From: Psychrobacter immobilis | Lineage (GTDB): Bacteria; Pseudomonadota; Gammaproteobacteria; Pseudomonadales; Moraxellaceae | Length of the DNA stretch: 64,000 nt | Assembly: GCF_904846225.1 (NCBI RefSeq) | Contig: NZ_CAJGZJ010000004.1 | Span: 1 to 64,000 of the forward strand | Reading direction: 5' to 3' | Shown here: positions 46,967-56,759 of the stretch, piece by piece | Layout: each line of letters opens with the position of its first letter | How positions within the stretch are numbered: the stretch's first letter is position 1 | Translations under genes and position numbers: made by a program | The notes under the pieces: generated by a model | Databases searched by the model: none | The model's input: the letters and a program-made list of their open reading frames with translations, nothing else | Told to the model about the DNA's origin: nothing

Positions 46967-48034
46967 CTAATCGAGACGTGCCGCTTCAGCTTTACGATAA
47001 TTGAGTGAGGCAACAAACGCCCAACCAATAAAGGCAATACCGATCAGACCCGTGATGATTTCTGGTACATGAAACTTCACTGATAACAGCATGATAATGG
47101 CTAAAGCGCCAATGGCATAATGAGCGCCATGCTCAAGATAGACAAACTCATCAAGTGTGCCTTTATCTACTAAAAAGATAGTCATCGAACGAACAAACAT
47201 CGCACCAATCGCAAGGCCTAGCATAATAACGATAACGTCATTAGTAATTGCAAATGCGCCAATCACGCCATCGAAGCTGAATGAGGCATCAAGGACTTCT
47301 AAGTATAAGAAACCAATAATACCGCCTTTCATGATAGCACTGGTCGCCGCAGCGCCTGAACCACTTTCTTCGTTTTCTAAGTCTGCTTCAAGGTCACCTT
47401 CAAGCATACCAGAAACCACTTGTACGCCAAGGTAAACCAAGATACCCCAAACACCTGCAATCAACACGGCAGAGGCTTGTTCAGCTGTAGCCCAAGATAC
47501 CGCAATCATCAAGACAATAAGCGCAACGAAGACGCTCATGGCATCGACTTTGCCTAGCTTTGCTAAGCGGCTTTCTAACCAATCGAACCAATGAACTTCT
47601 TTATCATCAAAAATAAAGTTCAAGAACACGAGTAATAAGAAAATACCACCAAATGCTGAAATTTCAGCATGATGTGCCATTAGTCTGGCTGAGTATTCTA
47701 CAGGGTTATACAACGCCAAATTGATCACTTCCATCATGCCAAGATCTGCTGTAACAGCGACGATGACGATAGGGAATACCAAGCGCATACCAAAAACGGC
47801 GATCAAAATACCAACCGTTAAAAATATCTTTTTCCAAAACTCATCCCAGCCCTTGAGGACTGAGGCATTGACCACCGCATTATCAAATGATAATGAAATC
47901 TCCATGACGGCCAAAATAGCAGTAATAGATAGGGTGGATATCATTCCGCCCATACCACCATGTGAATACCCCCACCACGCTGCCACCGCTAAGGCGATTG
48001 CTGTGAAGATAAAGTCTAAATAAAAATGTCTCAT
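46967..48034 (-). CDS. TerC-superfamily integral membrane protein (DUF475)
   Basis: 355 residues from ATG 48034, with AGGA six bases upstream; the open frame begins 27 codons earlier with non-membrane sequence. About nine helices. Conserved acidic membrane motifs M-E-I-S-L-S-F-D-N-A-V-V-N-A and L-D-A-S-F-S-F-D-G-V-I-G-A-F mark the TerC/DUF475 branch. TerC proteins are proposed to form a membrane complex with TerD-like proteins and some export Mn2+. A central acidic loop (E-G-D-L-E-A-D-L-E-N-E-E) is cytosolic. Confidence 0.88.
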   Translation of the reverse strand: MRHFYLDFIFTAIALAVAAWWGYSHGGMGGMISTLSITAILAVMEISLSFDNAVVNASVLKGWDEFWKKIFLTVGILIAVFGMRLVFPIVIVAVTADLGMMEVINLALYNPVEYSARLMAHHAEISAFGGIFLLLVFLNFIFDDKEVHWFDWLESRLAKLGKVDAMSVFVALIVLMIAVSWATAEQASAVLIAGVWGILVYLGVQVVSGMLEGDLEADLENEESGSGAAATSAIMKGGIIGFLYLEVLDASFSFDGVIGAFAITNDVIVIMLGLAIGAMFVRSMTIFLVDKGTLDEFVYLEHGAHYAIGALAIIMLLSVKFHVPEIITGLIGIAFIGWAFVASLNYRKAEAARLD

Positions 48035-48227
48035 GACACATCCTGTCTGATTGCACGAAGCTAAGGTCAGTCTAGTATAGACGCACACCATAAAAAAGCG
48101 GCTATCGCTAACCACTTCTTATGTATAAGTTTAGATGAAACATAAAGTATTATTGGCCATTTGGCTATCAATAATTGTCACTATTTTGCAACTAAAAATA
48201 TTTTATATTCTAAATTACGATATTAAC

Positions 48228-48803
48228 TTAAATATCAACGCCATATTGCTGGCACATCGCTTGCAAACCACCTGCGTAGCCTTGACCCACGGCGCGGAAT
48301 TTCCATTCACCGTTATGACGATACACTTCGCCAAACACCATTGCTGTCTCTACAGAGTAATCTTCTGCCAAGTCAAAACGTACCACTTCAGTGCCTGTTT
48401 CTTCATTGACGACACGAATAAAAGCATTGGCGACTTGACCAAAGTTTTGACTGCGAGCAGCCGCATCATGGATAGTCACGGTGACGACGATTTTATCGAC
48501 ATCAGCAGGTACTTGGGTCAGGTTTACTTTGATAACTTCATCATCGCCATCGCCTTCACCAGTACGGTTATCGCCTGTGTGCTCAACTGCACCATTATCA
48601 GACTTAAGCTGGTTATAAAAAATGAAGTCATGGTCGCCACGTACTTTACCAGCGTTGCTTAGCAAAAAGACGCTCGCATCAAGGTCGAACTCAGCACCAG
48701 AAGTCGAACGCTCATCCCAGCCAAGACCGATCAGCAGCTTGGTTAAATTTGGGTCGGTTTTCGTTAGCGATAAATTACCGCCTTTATTAAGTGATAAAGC
48801 CAT
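48228..48803 (-). CDS. terD: TerD calcium-binding stress protein
   Basis: 191 residues, closest to E. coli TerD in length and sequence style: [72 protein letters not shown]. Two Ca2+ sites expected. AAGGAC precedes the ATG. It heads the minus-strand run terD, DUF475, glsA, terE, AIM24, terZ, though gaps and terminators make several transcripts likely. Confidence 0.92.
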   Translation of the reverse strand: MALSLNKGGNLSLTKTDPNLTKLLIGLGWDERSTSGAEFDLDASVFLLSNAGKVRGDHDFIFYNQLKSDNGAVEHTGDNRTGEGDGDDEVIKVNLTQVPADVDKIVVTVTIHDAAARSQNFGQVANAFIRVVNEETGTEVVRFDLAEDYSVETAMVFGEVYRHNGEWKFRAVGQGYAGGLQAMCQQYGVDI

Positions 48804-48923
48804 GAAATTGTCCTTGTTATTAGAGTTAGTTAAAGGTTCTTATATATAAATCATAAAAACGAAAGCGATGTTGAGCCAACATTGGCACAAAACCAACGCT
48901 TAATGACGCTCTATCATAACAAC

Positions 48924-48957
48924 AAAAAATGACCCAATCAAAGCGGATTAGGTCATT
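48924..48957 (-). terminator. Terminator of rlmKL
   Basis: AATGACC...AAT / ATT...GGTCATT stem with a T-tract on the minus strand, about 110 bp after the rlmKL stop codon. Confidence 0.8.
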
Positions 48958-49070
48958 GTTGTGTTTCATGTAAATTAAGCACAAAAACAATGGTTTAAGG
49001 TCTGATACTATGCTGGCTCATATTTGCAGTCAGATATAGACGCTCATTTATCAATACTAACCTACAGACT

Positions 49071-51368
49071 CTAACGATGGCGAATCTCAAAGCTCTGATG
49101 AATGGGTTTTTTAATATTAAAATCAAACCCTATCGTTTTTTGCGTGATGTCAATGATGTCATAGCGCTCAGTTAGCTGTTCATCTAACTCGAAGCGGGTA
49201 AAGTTGTTAGAGAAATACAGGACACCATCCGCTGTTAAGCGGTTCATCGCACGATTGATAATGGCCGCATGGTCACGTTGTACGTCAAAAGTACCTTGGA
49301 ATTTTTTAGAATTTGAAAAGGTCGGTGGATCAATAAAGATAATATCGAATTGCTCAGTATTGTCTTTAATCCACTCAAAGATATCGGCGGCAACGAATTG
49401 GTATTTGTTGCGGCTGACATCCAAACCATTGAGCACAAAGTTTTGCTTGCCCCAATCTAGATAGTTTTGTGACAAATCCACACTGGTGACTTTTTTGGCG
49501 CCTGCCAGTGCCGCGTGCACACTCGCTGTACAGGTATAAGCAAATAAGTTCAATACCGCTTTACCGCGGCTGTTGTCTTTGATGCGTGCGCGCATATTAC
49601 GATGGTCAATGAATAACCCCGTATCTAGATAATCGGTGAAGTTGACGTAAAAGTAGGCACCGTCTTCACGAGCCACATAGAACTTGCCACGTTTTTCTGT
49701 ATTGCCTTGTTTGCTATATTGATCATTGCCAGATTGACGCGCGCGCGTTTTGATAAAGATTTGCTCACGGTTAATATCAAACACTTCACGAATGCCCATT
49801 AATGCTAAGTTAAAGCGTTTTTTGGCGGTTTCAGGTGGAATGGTTTTTGGCGGTGCATATTCTTGCACATGGGCATAATCGCCATATAAGTCGATTGCTA
49901 CCTTGAAGTCAGGGAGATCGGCATCGTATACACGGACATTACTCGCATTGTCTTTTTTAGCCAGTTTTTTCAGTTTGGCAAGGTTTTTTTGCAAGCGATT
50001 AATGAAATCCTGTCCGTCTTCCACTTCAATCTCATGCTTTTCAAAGCGACTCACAAGGTTGCCAGTCTGCCCAGCGATCAAGCGTCCATGACGGAAATAC
50101 ACGGTGATGGCACCATTATGACAACGCAACGTTTTTGGATCTTTGATGGGCAATATATCGACTTGCTCAACATTGGATGCCAATATACCCAGCATTGGAT
50201 TGACGCCACTACCTGCAAAACTGTCTTGTAAAATAAGCCCAATCGCTTGATATAAAGGCTTAATCATTTCTTCGTCACCCAAACGCTCACCATAAGGCGG
50301 GTTGGTGATAATCAGAGGATTGCTCAATCGACCATCATCAACCAATGGCTTTAAAATACTGCTTAGTTGGTCGAGGGCGCGCGTTTCAAGATCAAGTAGC
50401 GGTAGTAAGTCTTGCAAACCTGCCGCAATAAGGTTCTTTTCTGTGGCCAAAATTGCGCCACTATCAGCATCAAAGCCCAAAATCAGCGGTAAGGTATCTG
50501 GTTGTTCATTAGCAATTGCTAACGCGTCACGAAAACGCGTCTGTGCATCATCAATCATCTCTTGCCATAGCGCATCATCATGATGTTGCCATTGGTAAAA
50601 TCCAAATTGATTGGCTGCTTTATCAATACCAACGGCATAGTCGCAATGCATCAATAGCGCTTCAATGATAAACGTTCCAGAGCCACACATAGGGTCGATG
50701 AGAGCATTATAAAAAGGCGCATTGCCTGCCTCATTTTTCTTATGCCAACCCGCGCTATAGAGCAAAGAGGCTGCCAAGTTTTCTTTTAATGGCGCTTCTG
50801 TCATCGCCACGCGGTAGCCACGGCGATGCAAACTGGTTCCTGATAAATCAAGATATAACTCAGCTTGCTTGTCATTAACGGTCGCAAAAACTGAAAAGTC
50901 TGGATTCTTACTATCGACGTTAGGTCGGCTGTCGTAAACTTCATTAAAGGTATCAGCTATGGCATCTTTGATACGCAGCATAGCAAACTGCTGGCTGACT
51001 GCGACGCGCTTATCGACAGATAAACGGATAGCAAAGGTTTGCTCTAAGCTGAATTGCTCCGTCCAGTTGACTGATTTTGCCAAACCATAAAGCTGCTCAG
51101 CCACATCATATTCCATATTGATGTTTTTACGTTTGATGAGCATCAATACTCGAGAGGCCACGCGTGACCAAAGACAAATAGTATATAAATCACGCAAAGT
51201 ACCCGTGACCGCTAGACGGCCCGTACTTTTAACTTCGCTTCCGATACCAAAACTTGTCAGCTCAGTCTGTAGCGGTGCCTCAAGCCCATCGGCACAAGTG
51301 ATGATAAGATCAAGCGACAACGCTGATGAAGTTTCGGCTGAAGATGAGGGCGCGGTTGTTACGGTCAT
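49071..51368 (-). CDS. rlmKL: Bifunctional 23S rRNA methyltransferase RlmKL (m2G2445 / m7G2069)
   Basis: 765 residues. N-terminal ferredoxin-like/THUMP region (to about 160), then the RlmL methyltransferase with D-P-M-C-G-S-G-T-F (SAM motif) and T-N-P-P-Y-G-E-R-L (NPPY catalytic motif). The C-terminal RlmK half has V-L-N-L-F-A-Y-T-C-T-A-S-V (SAM), F-I-D-P-P-T-F-S-N-S-K-K. Full-length fusion as in other gammaproteobacteria. Own terminator; no operon partners. Confidence 0.96.
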   Translation of the reverse strand: MTVTTAPSSSAETSSALSLDLIITCADGLEAPLQTELTSFGIGSEVKSTGRLAVTGTLRDLYTICLWSRVASRVLMLIKRKNINMEYDVAEQLYGLAKSVNWTEQFSLEQTFAIRLSVDKRVAVSQQFAMLRIKDAIADTFNEVYDSRPNVDSKNPDFSVFATVNDKQAELYLDLSGTSLHRRGYRVAMTEAPLKENLAASLLYSAGWHKKNEAGNAPFYNALIDPMCGSGTFIIEALLMHCDYAVGIDKAANQFGFYQWQHHDDALWQEMIDDAQTRFRDALAIANEQPDTLPLILGFDADSGAILATEKNLIAAGLQDLLPLLDLETRALDQLSSILKPLVDDGRLSNPLIITNPPYGERLGDEEMIKPLYQAIGLILQDSFAGSGVNPMLGILASNVEQVDILPIKDPKTLRCHNGAITVYFRHGRLIAGQTGNLVSRFEKHEIEVEDGQDFINRLQKNLAKLKKLAKKDNASNVRVYDADLPDFKVAIDLYGDYAHVQEYAPPKTIPPETAKKRFNLALMGIREVFDINREQIFIKTRARQSGNDQYSKQGNTEKRGKFYVAREDGAYFYVNFTDYLDTGLFIDHRNMRARIKDNSRGKAVLNLFAYTCTASVHAALAGAKKVTSVDLSQNYLDWGKQNFVLNGLDVSRNKYQFVAADIFEWIKDNTEQFDIIFIDPPTFSNSKKFQGTFDVQRDHAAIINRAMNRLTADGVLYFSNNFTRFELDEQLTERYDIIDITQKTIGFDFNIKKPIHQSFEIRHR

Positions 51369-51595
51369 ACGGATACCTGTGGGCTAAATTGACAAAAAAT
51401 GTAAATAATAAAATAGGCGGTTTAACCAGCAATTTTACCATAATTCAGGGCAGGATGGTTCAAAGTGGTTGTGTTTAACAAAGCGGATTGTTAAAAAACT
51501 ATTCTTAAGGTTTGATATCTCAAAGAGAATGGCTAAAAAGCTCAGCCTAAAATAGTGAGGGTCGAATGTTAAAAAGTTAACATGCTCTAATGACG

Positions 51596-52783
51596 TTATT
51601 GATCGTTTTTTGTCAGCGGTACGGTCTCTGATAGTATCTGCGTTGTCGTCGCAAAAGGTTTGGTCGCGATAGGATAATCAACGTCTTTTGGCATGAGCAA
51701 ACGCATATGAGGATAGGGGGTAGAAATACCAGCGGCATCAAAAGCGAGCTTAATATCTTCTCTCAAACCCTCTTTGATTTTGGGCATACGTGCAACGGCA
51801 GCGGGTTTGACCCAAAAACGTACAATAAAGAACACGCCATATTCACCAATTTCTGCCACAGTGGCCGAATGCTCAGGGCGGCTAAGTACCACCTCAGTAT
51901 CGGTGAGCACTTGCACAATTTCTTTGCGCGCCGCGTCAATGTCATCTTCAAAAGCAATGCGTACACGAATATCAAAGCGTATAAAGTTTTTGGAGGTCAA
52001 ATTGGTTACCTCAGATGAGGCTACATTGGAATTTGGAATAATAACGGTGATGTTATCTCGAGTCAAAATATGGGTAGTGCGCAGGGCGATAAGTACGACG
52101 CGACCTTCATTTTCATTGATATGAATCCAATCACCGACCTGAAAAGACTGCTCAAGCAAAATAGTGATGCCAGCGATAAAGTTGGCAAGCGTTGATTGGG
52201 CTGCAAAACCAACTGCCAAACCTACGATACCCAAACCTGCGACTAATGAGACAATATCGAAACCGAACTGTGCCATGACACTGGCAAGACCGAGTACCAA
52301 TAGTAGCACGGACAAAATGTTTTGGAGCAGCTGCTCTATGGAAGCGTTGAGACCATAGTGTTGCAAGATTCTATGAATGATTTGTCCCGATGAAGCCCAA
52401 AGTACGTAGTAAATACCAGCCCAAGTACTGGCTTTTGCAGTAGCGTTGACAGTCTCTGGCTCAAAGTAAATTTGGCTCATAATAGCAATTAAGCTGGTCA
52501 CAACCCAAACATAGCGTAGCACTGATCGGACAATTTTAGTGCGTCGTTCGTTCAGCCGAATTTTGGCTCTACTTTTCTTAATGATATAAATGGCGAGCCA
52601 ATAAAAAAATCCCAATACGGCGAGCAGTATTAGGATTTTTATGCCAGTGCTAGTCAGCTCTACCGCTTTAGATGACCAATCAAATGTCTCTTCATCGATA
52701 GAACCACCAAGAGCAAGGTAGAGGCTAGTATGGAGATCGCGGACGATCTCTCTAAAAAAATCAGTAATACTAGCGATTGGCAT
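51596..52783 (-). CDS. MscS-family mechanosensitive channel
   Basis: 395 residues with four or five N-terminal helices, then the pore helix and the cytosolic beta-domain. Pore-lining region: V-A-G-L-G-I-V-G-L-A-V-G-F-A-A-Q-S-T-L-A-N-F-I-A-G, followed by F-Q-V-G-D-W-I and V-I-I-P-N-S-N, the standard MscS signposts. Longer at the N-terminus than E. coli MscS and closer to YnaI/YbdG-type channels. Releases solutes on hypo-osmotic shock. Confidence 0.9.
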   Translation of the reverse strand: MPIASITDFFREIVRDLHTSLYLALGGSIDEETFDWSSKAVELTSTGIKILILLAVLGFFYWLAIYIIKKSRAKIRLNERRTKIVRSVLRYVWVVTSLIAIMSQIYFEPETVNATAKASTWAGIYYVLWASSGQIIHRILQHYGLNASIEQLLQNILSVLLLVLGLASVMAQFGFDIVSLVAGLGIVGLAVGFAAQSTLANFIAGITILLEQSFQVGDWIHINENEGRVVLIALRTTHILTRDNITVIIPNSNVASSEVTNLTSKNFIRFDIRVRIAFEDDIDAARKEIVQVLTDTEVVLSRPEHSATVAEIGEYGVFFIVRFWVKPAAVARMPKIKEGLREDIKLAFDAAGISTPYPHMRLLMPKDVDYPIATKPFATTTQILSETVPLTKNDQ

Positions 52784-52870
52784 CTTTTAGTCCATAAAGA
52801 GTTTTATTTTAAATGATCTCACACGATTAGGGCATGTCTTCATTTTAAAAAAGTGTGGCTGAGCTGAGCA

Positions 52871-54367
52871 TTAAAAGTTATTTTCTTGTGTGTCATGTAA
52901 TTGATAAGGAATTTTCATTTTTTGTTGAACATCACGTAGAGCCGTCCGTAGACCTTCTAGTATCGTCGGATGATAAAAAGGCGTATCCAGTAGGTCTTTG
53001 ACGCTTAAATCATTGGTAATCGCGGTAGCCAAAATATGACCGATATACTCGGCATCAGGCCCGACCATACTTGCGCCCAATATGACATTAGTCTTCTTAC
53101 AGCCATAGATATGTAACAGCCCGCAGTTGACACCCATCACACGACTACGACCTTGATTGTCAAAACTGACGCTACCAATGACGTACTCTAAGCTTGAGTC
53201 TTCTTGAATCTCAGGTAAAGACTTGCCGACATTGACAATTTGTGGGGCGCAAAATACGATGGAGAATGGCGTGGCTGGCGGGCGAATATAAGCATCGTCT
53301 TTGTTTTCACAGACGATACTTCCTGCGCTATATCCTTCATCACTGGCCACATGTAGCAATGGGATGTGGGCATTGGCATCTCCAACGATATAGACATCTA
53401 AATCGCCAATCTGACCGGTTTTTTTACTTAAATTTTTCGGGCGGTTTTTATCATCAAGCTCAACACCCAAGTTTTCAATGCCCAGCTGTTTTATGTTATT
53501 ACGACGACCTGTAGCGACCAGTACATACTCACCTTGCCACTGCATTGACTCACCAGCACTGTCTTCGTAGTCAATAAATGCTGCTGAGGTTTTATGGTCT
53601 TCGTTTGCTTTGATGCCCACATCTTTAATTTCGCTACCCAAATGCATGGTCAATTCGCGACTTAAGCAATCGATCGCTTTACTATTAATATCGTCATCTT
53701 TAAGGCCTGCCACGCGCTTTTCTTGATTAAATAAGGTGACGTCTACGCCCAAGCGCGTGAACGCTTGCGCCAGCTCCAGACCAATGGATCCAGCACCGAT
53801 CACTGCCATTGACGTTGGTAAATCTGTTAACTCAAAGGCGGTATTGGAGGTTATCATAGTATCACCAAGCTTATCTGCCCAGCCATCTGGTATAAATGGC
53901 GAGCTGCCCGTGGCAACTATGATTTTGTCGGCTTCAATCAATTCATCATTGACTTCAATTAATCCTTGCTCATTAATGCGAGCATGCCCTGCGATTTTTT
54001 TATTATCGGGCCAGCTGTCTACCTGTTTTTTGATGTAGCTCGCAAAATGATCACGTTCATCCCGTACGCGCTGCATGACTTGTTTGCCATCTATCTGAGC
54101 GGTGGCATGAATGCCAAACTCAGCAGAATGGTTGGCATCGTGCGCGCGATCAGCCGCCGCGATTAGCAGTTTGCTGGGCATACAGCCTACAGCGATACAC
54201 GTTGTGGTCCAAAACCCCTCATTAATAATGACGATATCATCATGGATTTTGCTGGCTTGGCTAAAAGCGTTCTGACCGGCGGTACCTGCGCCAATAATGG
54301 CAACAGCGACTTTACGAGTGACTTTGGATGTTGTGTTATCAGTAGAAGAGCCAGACGGTTTATTCAT
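52871..54367 (-). CDS. Dihydrolipoamide dehydrogenase-like flavoprotein disulfide reductase
   Basis: 498 residues. G-A-G-T-A-G-Q-N-A binds FAD; the redox-active pair is T-C-I-A-V-G-C-M-P-S-K-L-L; a second G-A-G-S-I-G-L-E-L-A binds NAD(P)H; D-V-Y-I-V-G-D-A-N is the FAD ribityl motif; the C-terminal dimer domain lacks a clear H-P-T but shows F-Y-H-P-T-I-L-E, so the catalytic His is present. Not with an E2 gene, so it may be a stand-alone reductase rather than a 2-oxoacid dehydrogenase subunit. Confidence 0.82.
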   Translation of the reverse strand: MNKPSGSSTDNTTSKVTRKVAVAIIGAGTAGQNAFSQASKIHDDIVIINEGFWTTTCIAVGCMPSKLLIAAADRAHDANHSAEFGIHATAQIDGKQVMQRVRDERDHFASYIKKQVDSWPDNKKIAGHARINEQGLIEVNDELIEADKIIVATGSSPFIPDGWADKLGDTMITSNTAFELTDLPTSMAVIGAGSIGLELAQAFTRLGVDVTLFNQEKRVAGLKDDDINSKAIDCLSRELTMHLGSEIKDVGIKANEDHKTSAAFIDYEDSAGESMQWQGEYVLVATGRRNNIKQLGIENLGVELDDKNRPKNLSKKTGQIGDLDVYIVGDANAHIPLLHVASDEGYSAGSIVCENKDDAYIRPPATPFSIVFCAPQIVNVGKSLPEIQEDSSLEYVIGSVSFDNQGRSRVMGVNCGLLHIYGCKKTNVILGASMVGPDAEYIGHILATAITNDLSVKDLLDTPFYHPTILEGLRTALRDVQQKMKIPYQLHDTQENNF

Positions 54368-54499
54368 ATTATACTCACATGGTGATGGTTGGCTATTAAA
54401 GGTTATTTTTAGTATTTGACCCTATGTTTTTATCATTATTTTTAGAATCTACTATATGGCCTTTTATAGTTTACGAGGTCAGTTTGGTTATTAAGGCGC

Positions 54500-54644
54500 T
54501 ATAGTCAGTCTTAAATAAAAAGAGTACAACTATTATCACGTACTCCTAAGATAAATTTTTCTTGCTGGCTGTGCCTGCGCAGACAGAGGCGGCGCAAAAT
54601 TTATCTTAAGAGCACTGTATTGATTTTATAGTGGATCGACTATA
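54500..54644. repeat. MITE-like element, family 1, complete copy
   Basis: 145 bp, ends TATAGTCAGTC (54500-54510) and GATCGACTATA (54634-54644). Nearly identical to the copy at 3790-3935, with the same stem CCTAAGATAAATTTT / AAAATTTATCTTA and the core CTGTGCCTGCGCAGACAG. The last five bases overlap the bcp gene and supply its TAG stop codon, so it inserted at or inside the 3' end of bcp. Confidence 0.92.
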
Positions 54645-55131
54645 GTGTTTCAAGCAAGCGCTCGGTATAGCCTGCGGCGCGTAGATTTCTTTGAGCGTGC
54701 GTCAGTTTGCCTTCTGTATCAAACACAAATGTCGAGCGTACTAAACCTAACGTTATATTGCCATACATGTTTTTTTCTTTGATGACATCAAAGTACTGAC
54801 ACAGTTTTTCGTCAGTATCACTGATTAGTGAAATATTTAAATCATGCTTGGTGATGAATTTTTCATGGGAATCAACGCTATCACGTGAGACACCAATAAT
54901 GTCATAACCTAAATCGTCAAACTCATTGAGGCGAGCGGTGAACTCTGTTGCTTGTACGGTACAGCCTGGCGTATTGTCTTTTGGATAAAAATAAAGAATA
55001 AGTCCTTTATTGGTGTTGGCAACCATATCCGTTAGATTAATCTCATCATGAATGAAGTGTCCATCTAACTTTCGTACTATGGTCACTGGAAAACTGGGTA
55101 AAGTAATATTTTCTGTGGTTGGCTTTGCCAT
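54640..55131 (-). CDS. bcp: Peroxiredoxin, Bcp/PrxQ type
   Basis: 163 residues. Thiol peroxidase reducing H2O2 and organic peroxides. The peroxidatic Cys57 lies in N-T-P-G-C-T-V-Q-A-T; the resolving cysteine usual at +5 (E. coli Cys50) is Thr here. The only other cysteine is Cys111 in D-E-K-L-C-Q-Y-F. The enzyme may therefore be a 1-Cys or an atypical type. AGGGAC precedes the ATG. Its stop codon is provided by the end of the family 1 repeat. Confidence 0.93.
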   Translation of the reverse strand: MAKPTTENITLPSFPVTIVRKLDGHFIHDEINLTDMVANTNKGLILYFYPKDNTPGCTVQATEFTARLNEFDDLGYDIIGVSRDSVDSHEKFITKHDLNISLISDTDEKLCQYFDVIKEKNMYGNITLGLVRSTFVFDTEGKLTHAQRNLRAAGYTERLLETL

Positions 55132-55236
55132 GGTAAGGTCCCTATTGGTTTTGGTTATATTCGCTTATAGTATTCTTATTATAGCTAGAGTAGCAGAAAT
55201 TAATAATTAGTTTTACACTTTGCTGCTTTATTGACA

Positions 55237-55270
55237 ATAAAAAAGACTGGTAATGACCAGTCTTTTTTAT
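55237..55270. terminator. Rho-independent terminator
   Basis: ATAAAAAAGACTGGT / ACCAGTCTTTTTTAT perfect 15-bp stem with a 4-base loop and T-tracts on both strands. Ends the small exported-protein gene at 55288. Confidence 0.93.
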
Positions 55271-55287
55271 ATCAAATGAGATGTATA

Positions 55288-55617
55288 TTATGCTGGTTTT
55301 TGTGGCTGTTTTAAATCTAAGCCAACGGTGCATTGCTGCAAATCTTTTTGCATTTTTTTGACGTAAGGCAGTCCAGACGGATCTTTTTTGTCTTGTGCGT
55401 AGCTTTCAATTTCCCACATTTGACCGATCGTCATGTTGCTGCGAACACCAATGGTGCAACTGCATAATTTGGTAGCATCGCCTTTGTCAGCGACTTTATA
55501 TTTGACCGCACCAGTGACACAAGTATTGATATTGTTTTGTTTGATATCAACAGCATTTGCTTGCGGCATTGCGAAAAAGGCAGCTAAGGCTAGGGGTAAT
55601 ACTGGCAAAAACTTCAT
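55288..55617 (-). CDS. Small exported cysteine-containing protein
   Basis: 109 residues from ATG 55617 (AGAGG six bases upstream; ATG 55623 lies too close to that site). Signal peptide cleaved near A-N-A/V-D. The mature ~87 residues have four cysteines (T-C-V, L-C-S-C, Q-C-T), probably two disulfides, in a helical fold with Q-M-W-E-I-E-S-Y-A. Family not recognised. Own terminator. Confidence 0.7.
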   Translation of the reverse strand: MKFLPVLPLALAAFFAMPQANAVDIKQNNINTCVTGAVKYKVADKGDATKLCSCTIGVRSNMTIGQMWEIESYAQDKKDPSGLPYVKKMQKDLQQCTVGLDLKQPQKPA

Positions 55618-55852
55618 AAACATCCTCTCGTGGTATCAATTTCTTAAATCTTGTACTCAAGTTAGAATCAACTCACTAATAGGTGAGTGATTAATGTCGC
55701 TACTTATTATTTCTGTTGATATAGGCAAGCGCTCATACGATAGCAAGTATATCGATTAAAAGACAATGGCAGCCTGCTGTGTTAATGCAAGTAAATGTTT
55801 CTCTAATGTTGAATACCATCATTTTTTAAAGCAAATGCAACTACAGAGTCTA

Positions 55853-56632
55853 TCAAGATTGATAATGAGTAGGATCGGCGACGCCCGCTTGGGCAAACCC
55901 TTGACGGCGTAGCGCACAGCTATCGCAAACCCCGCAAGCAAGACCGTTTGAGTCTGCGCGGTAACAAGAAATGGTTTGTCCATAATCGACGCCTAGCGAT
56001 AGACCAAGCTCAATGGTTTTTGCTTTTGAAAGCTGCTGCAAAGGCGTTTGAATAGATAAATGGTGACCAGTGACGCCCGCTTTGGTGGCAAGGTTTGCCA
56101 TATGCTCAAAAGCAGCAATATATTCAGGACGGCAGTCAGGATAGCCAGAATAATCGACTGAGCTGACACCAATGACGATATGATTGGCATCGGTTACTTC
56201 GGCAACTGCCAGCGCATAAGACAAAAATATCGTGTTACGTGCAGGCACATAGGTATTAGGAATGGCGTCGTTATCAATCTCATCACGTTTCTTATTCGGG
56301 AATTTATCTGCATCACCATCCGGCACAATCATACTGTGATCGGTCAATGACGAGCCGCCAAGTTGAGCGATATCAATATCGATCACTTTGTGATTGACTT
56401 CGGCGGCCTCAGCGATGGCTTTTGCAGCGACAAGCTCACTATTGTGACGTTGACCATAGTTAAAGCTGACCGCCGTCACAGACGCATAGCGCGCCTTAGC
56501 CCAATACAAACAAGTGACCGAATCAAGCCCGCCTGACAGAAGTACGACGGCATTTTGGTTTTTGTGAAGCGTGTTTAAAGTATCATCAGAAACTTGATTG
56601 GTGAAGGCGTTTTGTAGGGTAACGTTAGTCAT
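55853..56632 (-). CDS. queC: 7-cyano-7-deazaguanine synthase QueC
   Basis: ATP-dependent enzyme converting 7-carboxy-7-deazaguanine to preQ0 with ammonia. 259 residues from ATG 56632; the frame is open 42 codons further up, but that part is unrelated to the family. PP-loop S-G-G-L-D-S (33-38) and zinc-binding C-G-V-C-D-S-C near the C-terminus with the preceding S-C-Y. Divergent from ttcA. QueE acts just before it and is encoded at 14412. Confidence 0.94.
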   Translation of the reverse strand: MTNVTLQNAFTNQVSDDTLNTLHKNQNAVVLLSGGLDSVTCLYWAKARYASVTAVSFNYGQRHNSELVAAKAIAEAAEVNHKVIDIDIAQLGGSSLTDHSMIVPDGDADKFPNKKRDEIDNDAIPNTYVPARNTIFLSYALAVAEVTDANHIVIGVSSVDYSGYPDCRPEYIAAFEHMANLATKAGVTGHHLSIQTPLQQLSKAKTIELGLSLGVDYGQTISCYRADSNGLACGVCDSCALRRQGFAQAGVADPTHYQS

Positions 56633-56759
56633 AGTGGTATCTATTATTGGTTTACGAAAAACCGCTATTTTAGCAAAAATTCGATGATTACAGAACCATG
56701 TGGCTACGATAAAATTAGTATTAAATTTTTGGCGTATAATTGCTCTACGATAAAACACA

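Noticed and set aside
48135-48662. Long plus-strand open frame (about 175 codons) opposite terD
   Set aside because: It is antisense to the well-conserved terD gene, starts without a Shine-Dalgarno and has no recognisable protein features.
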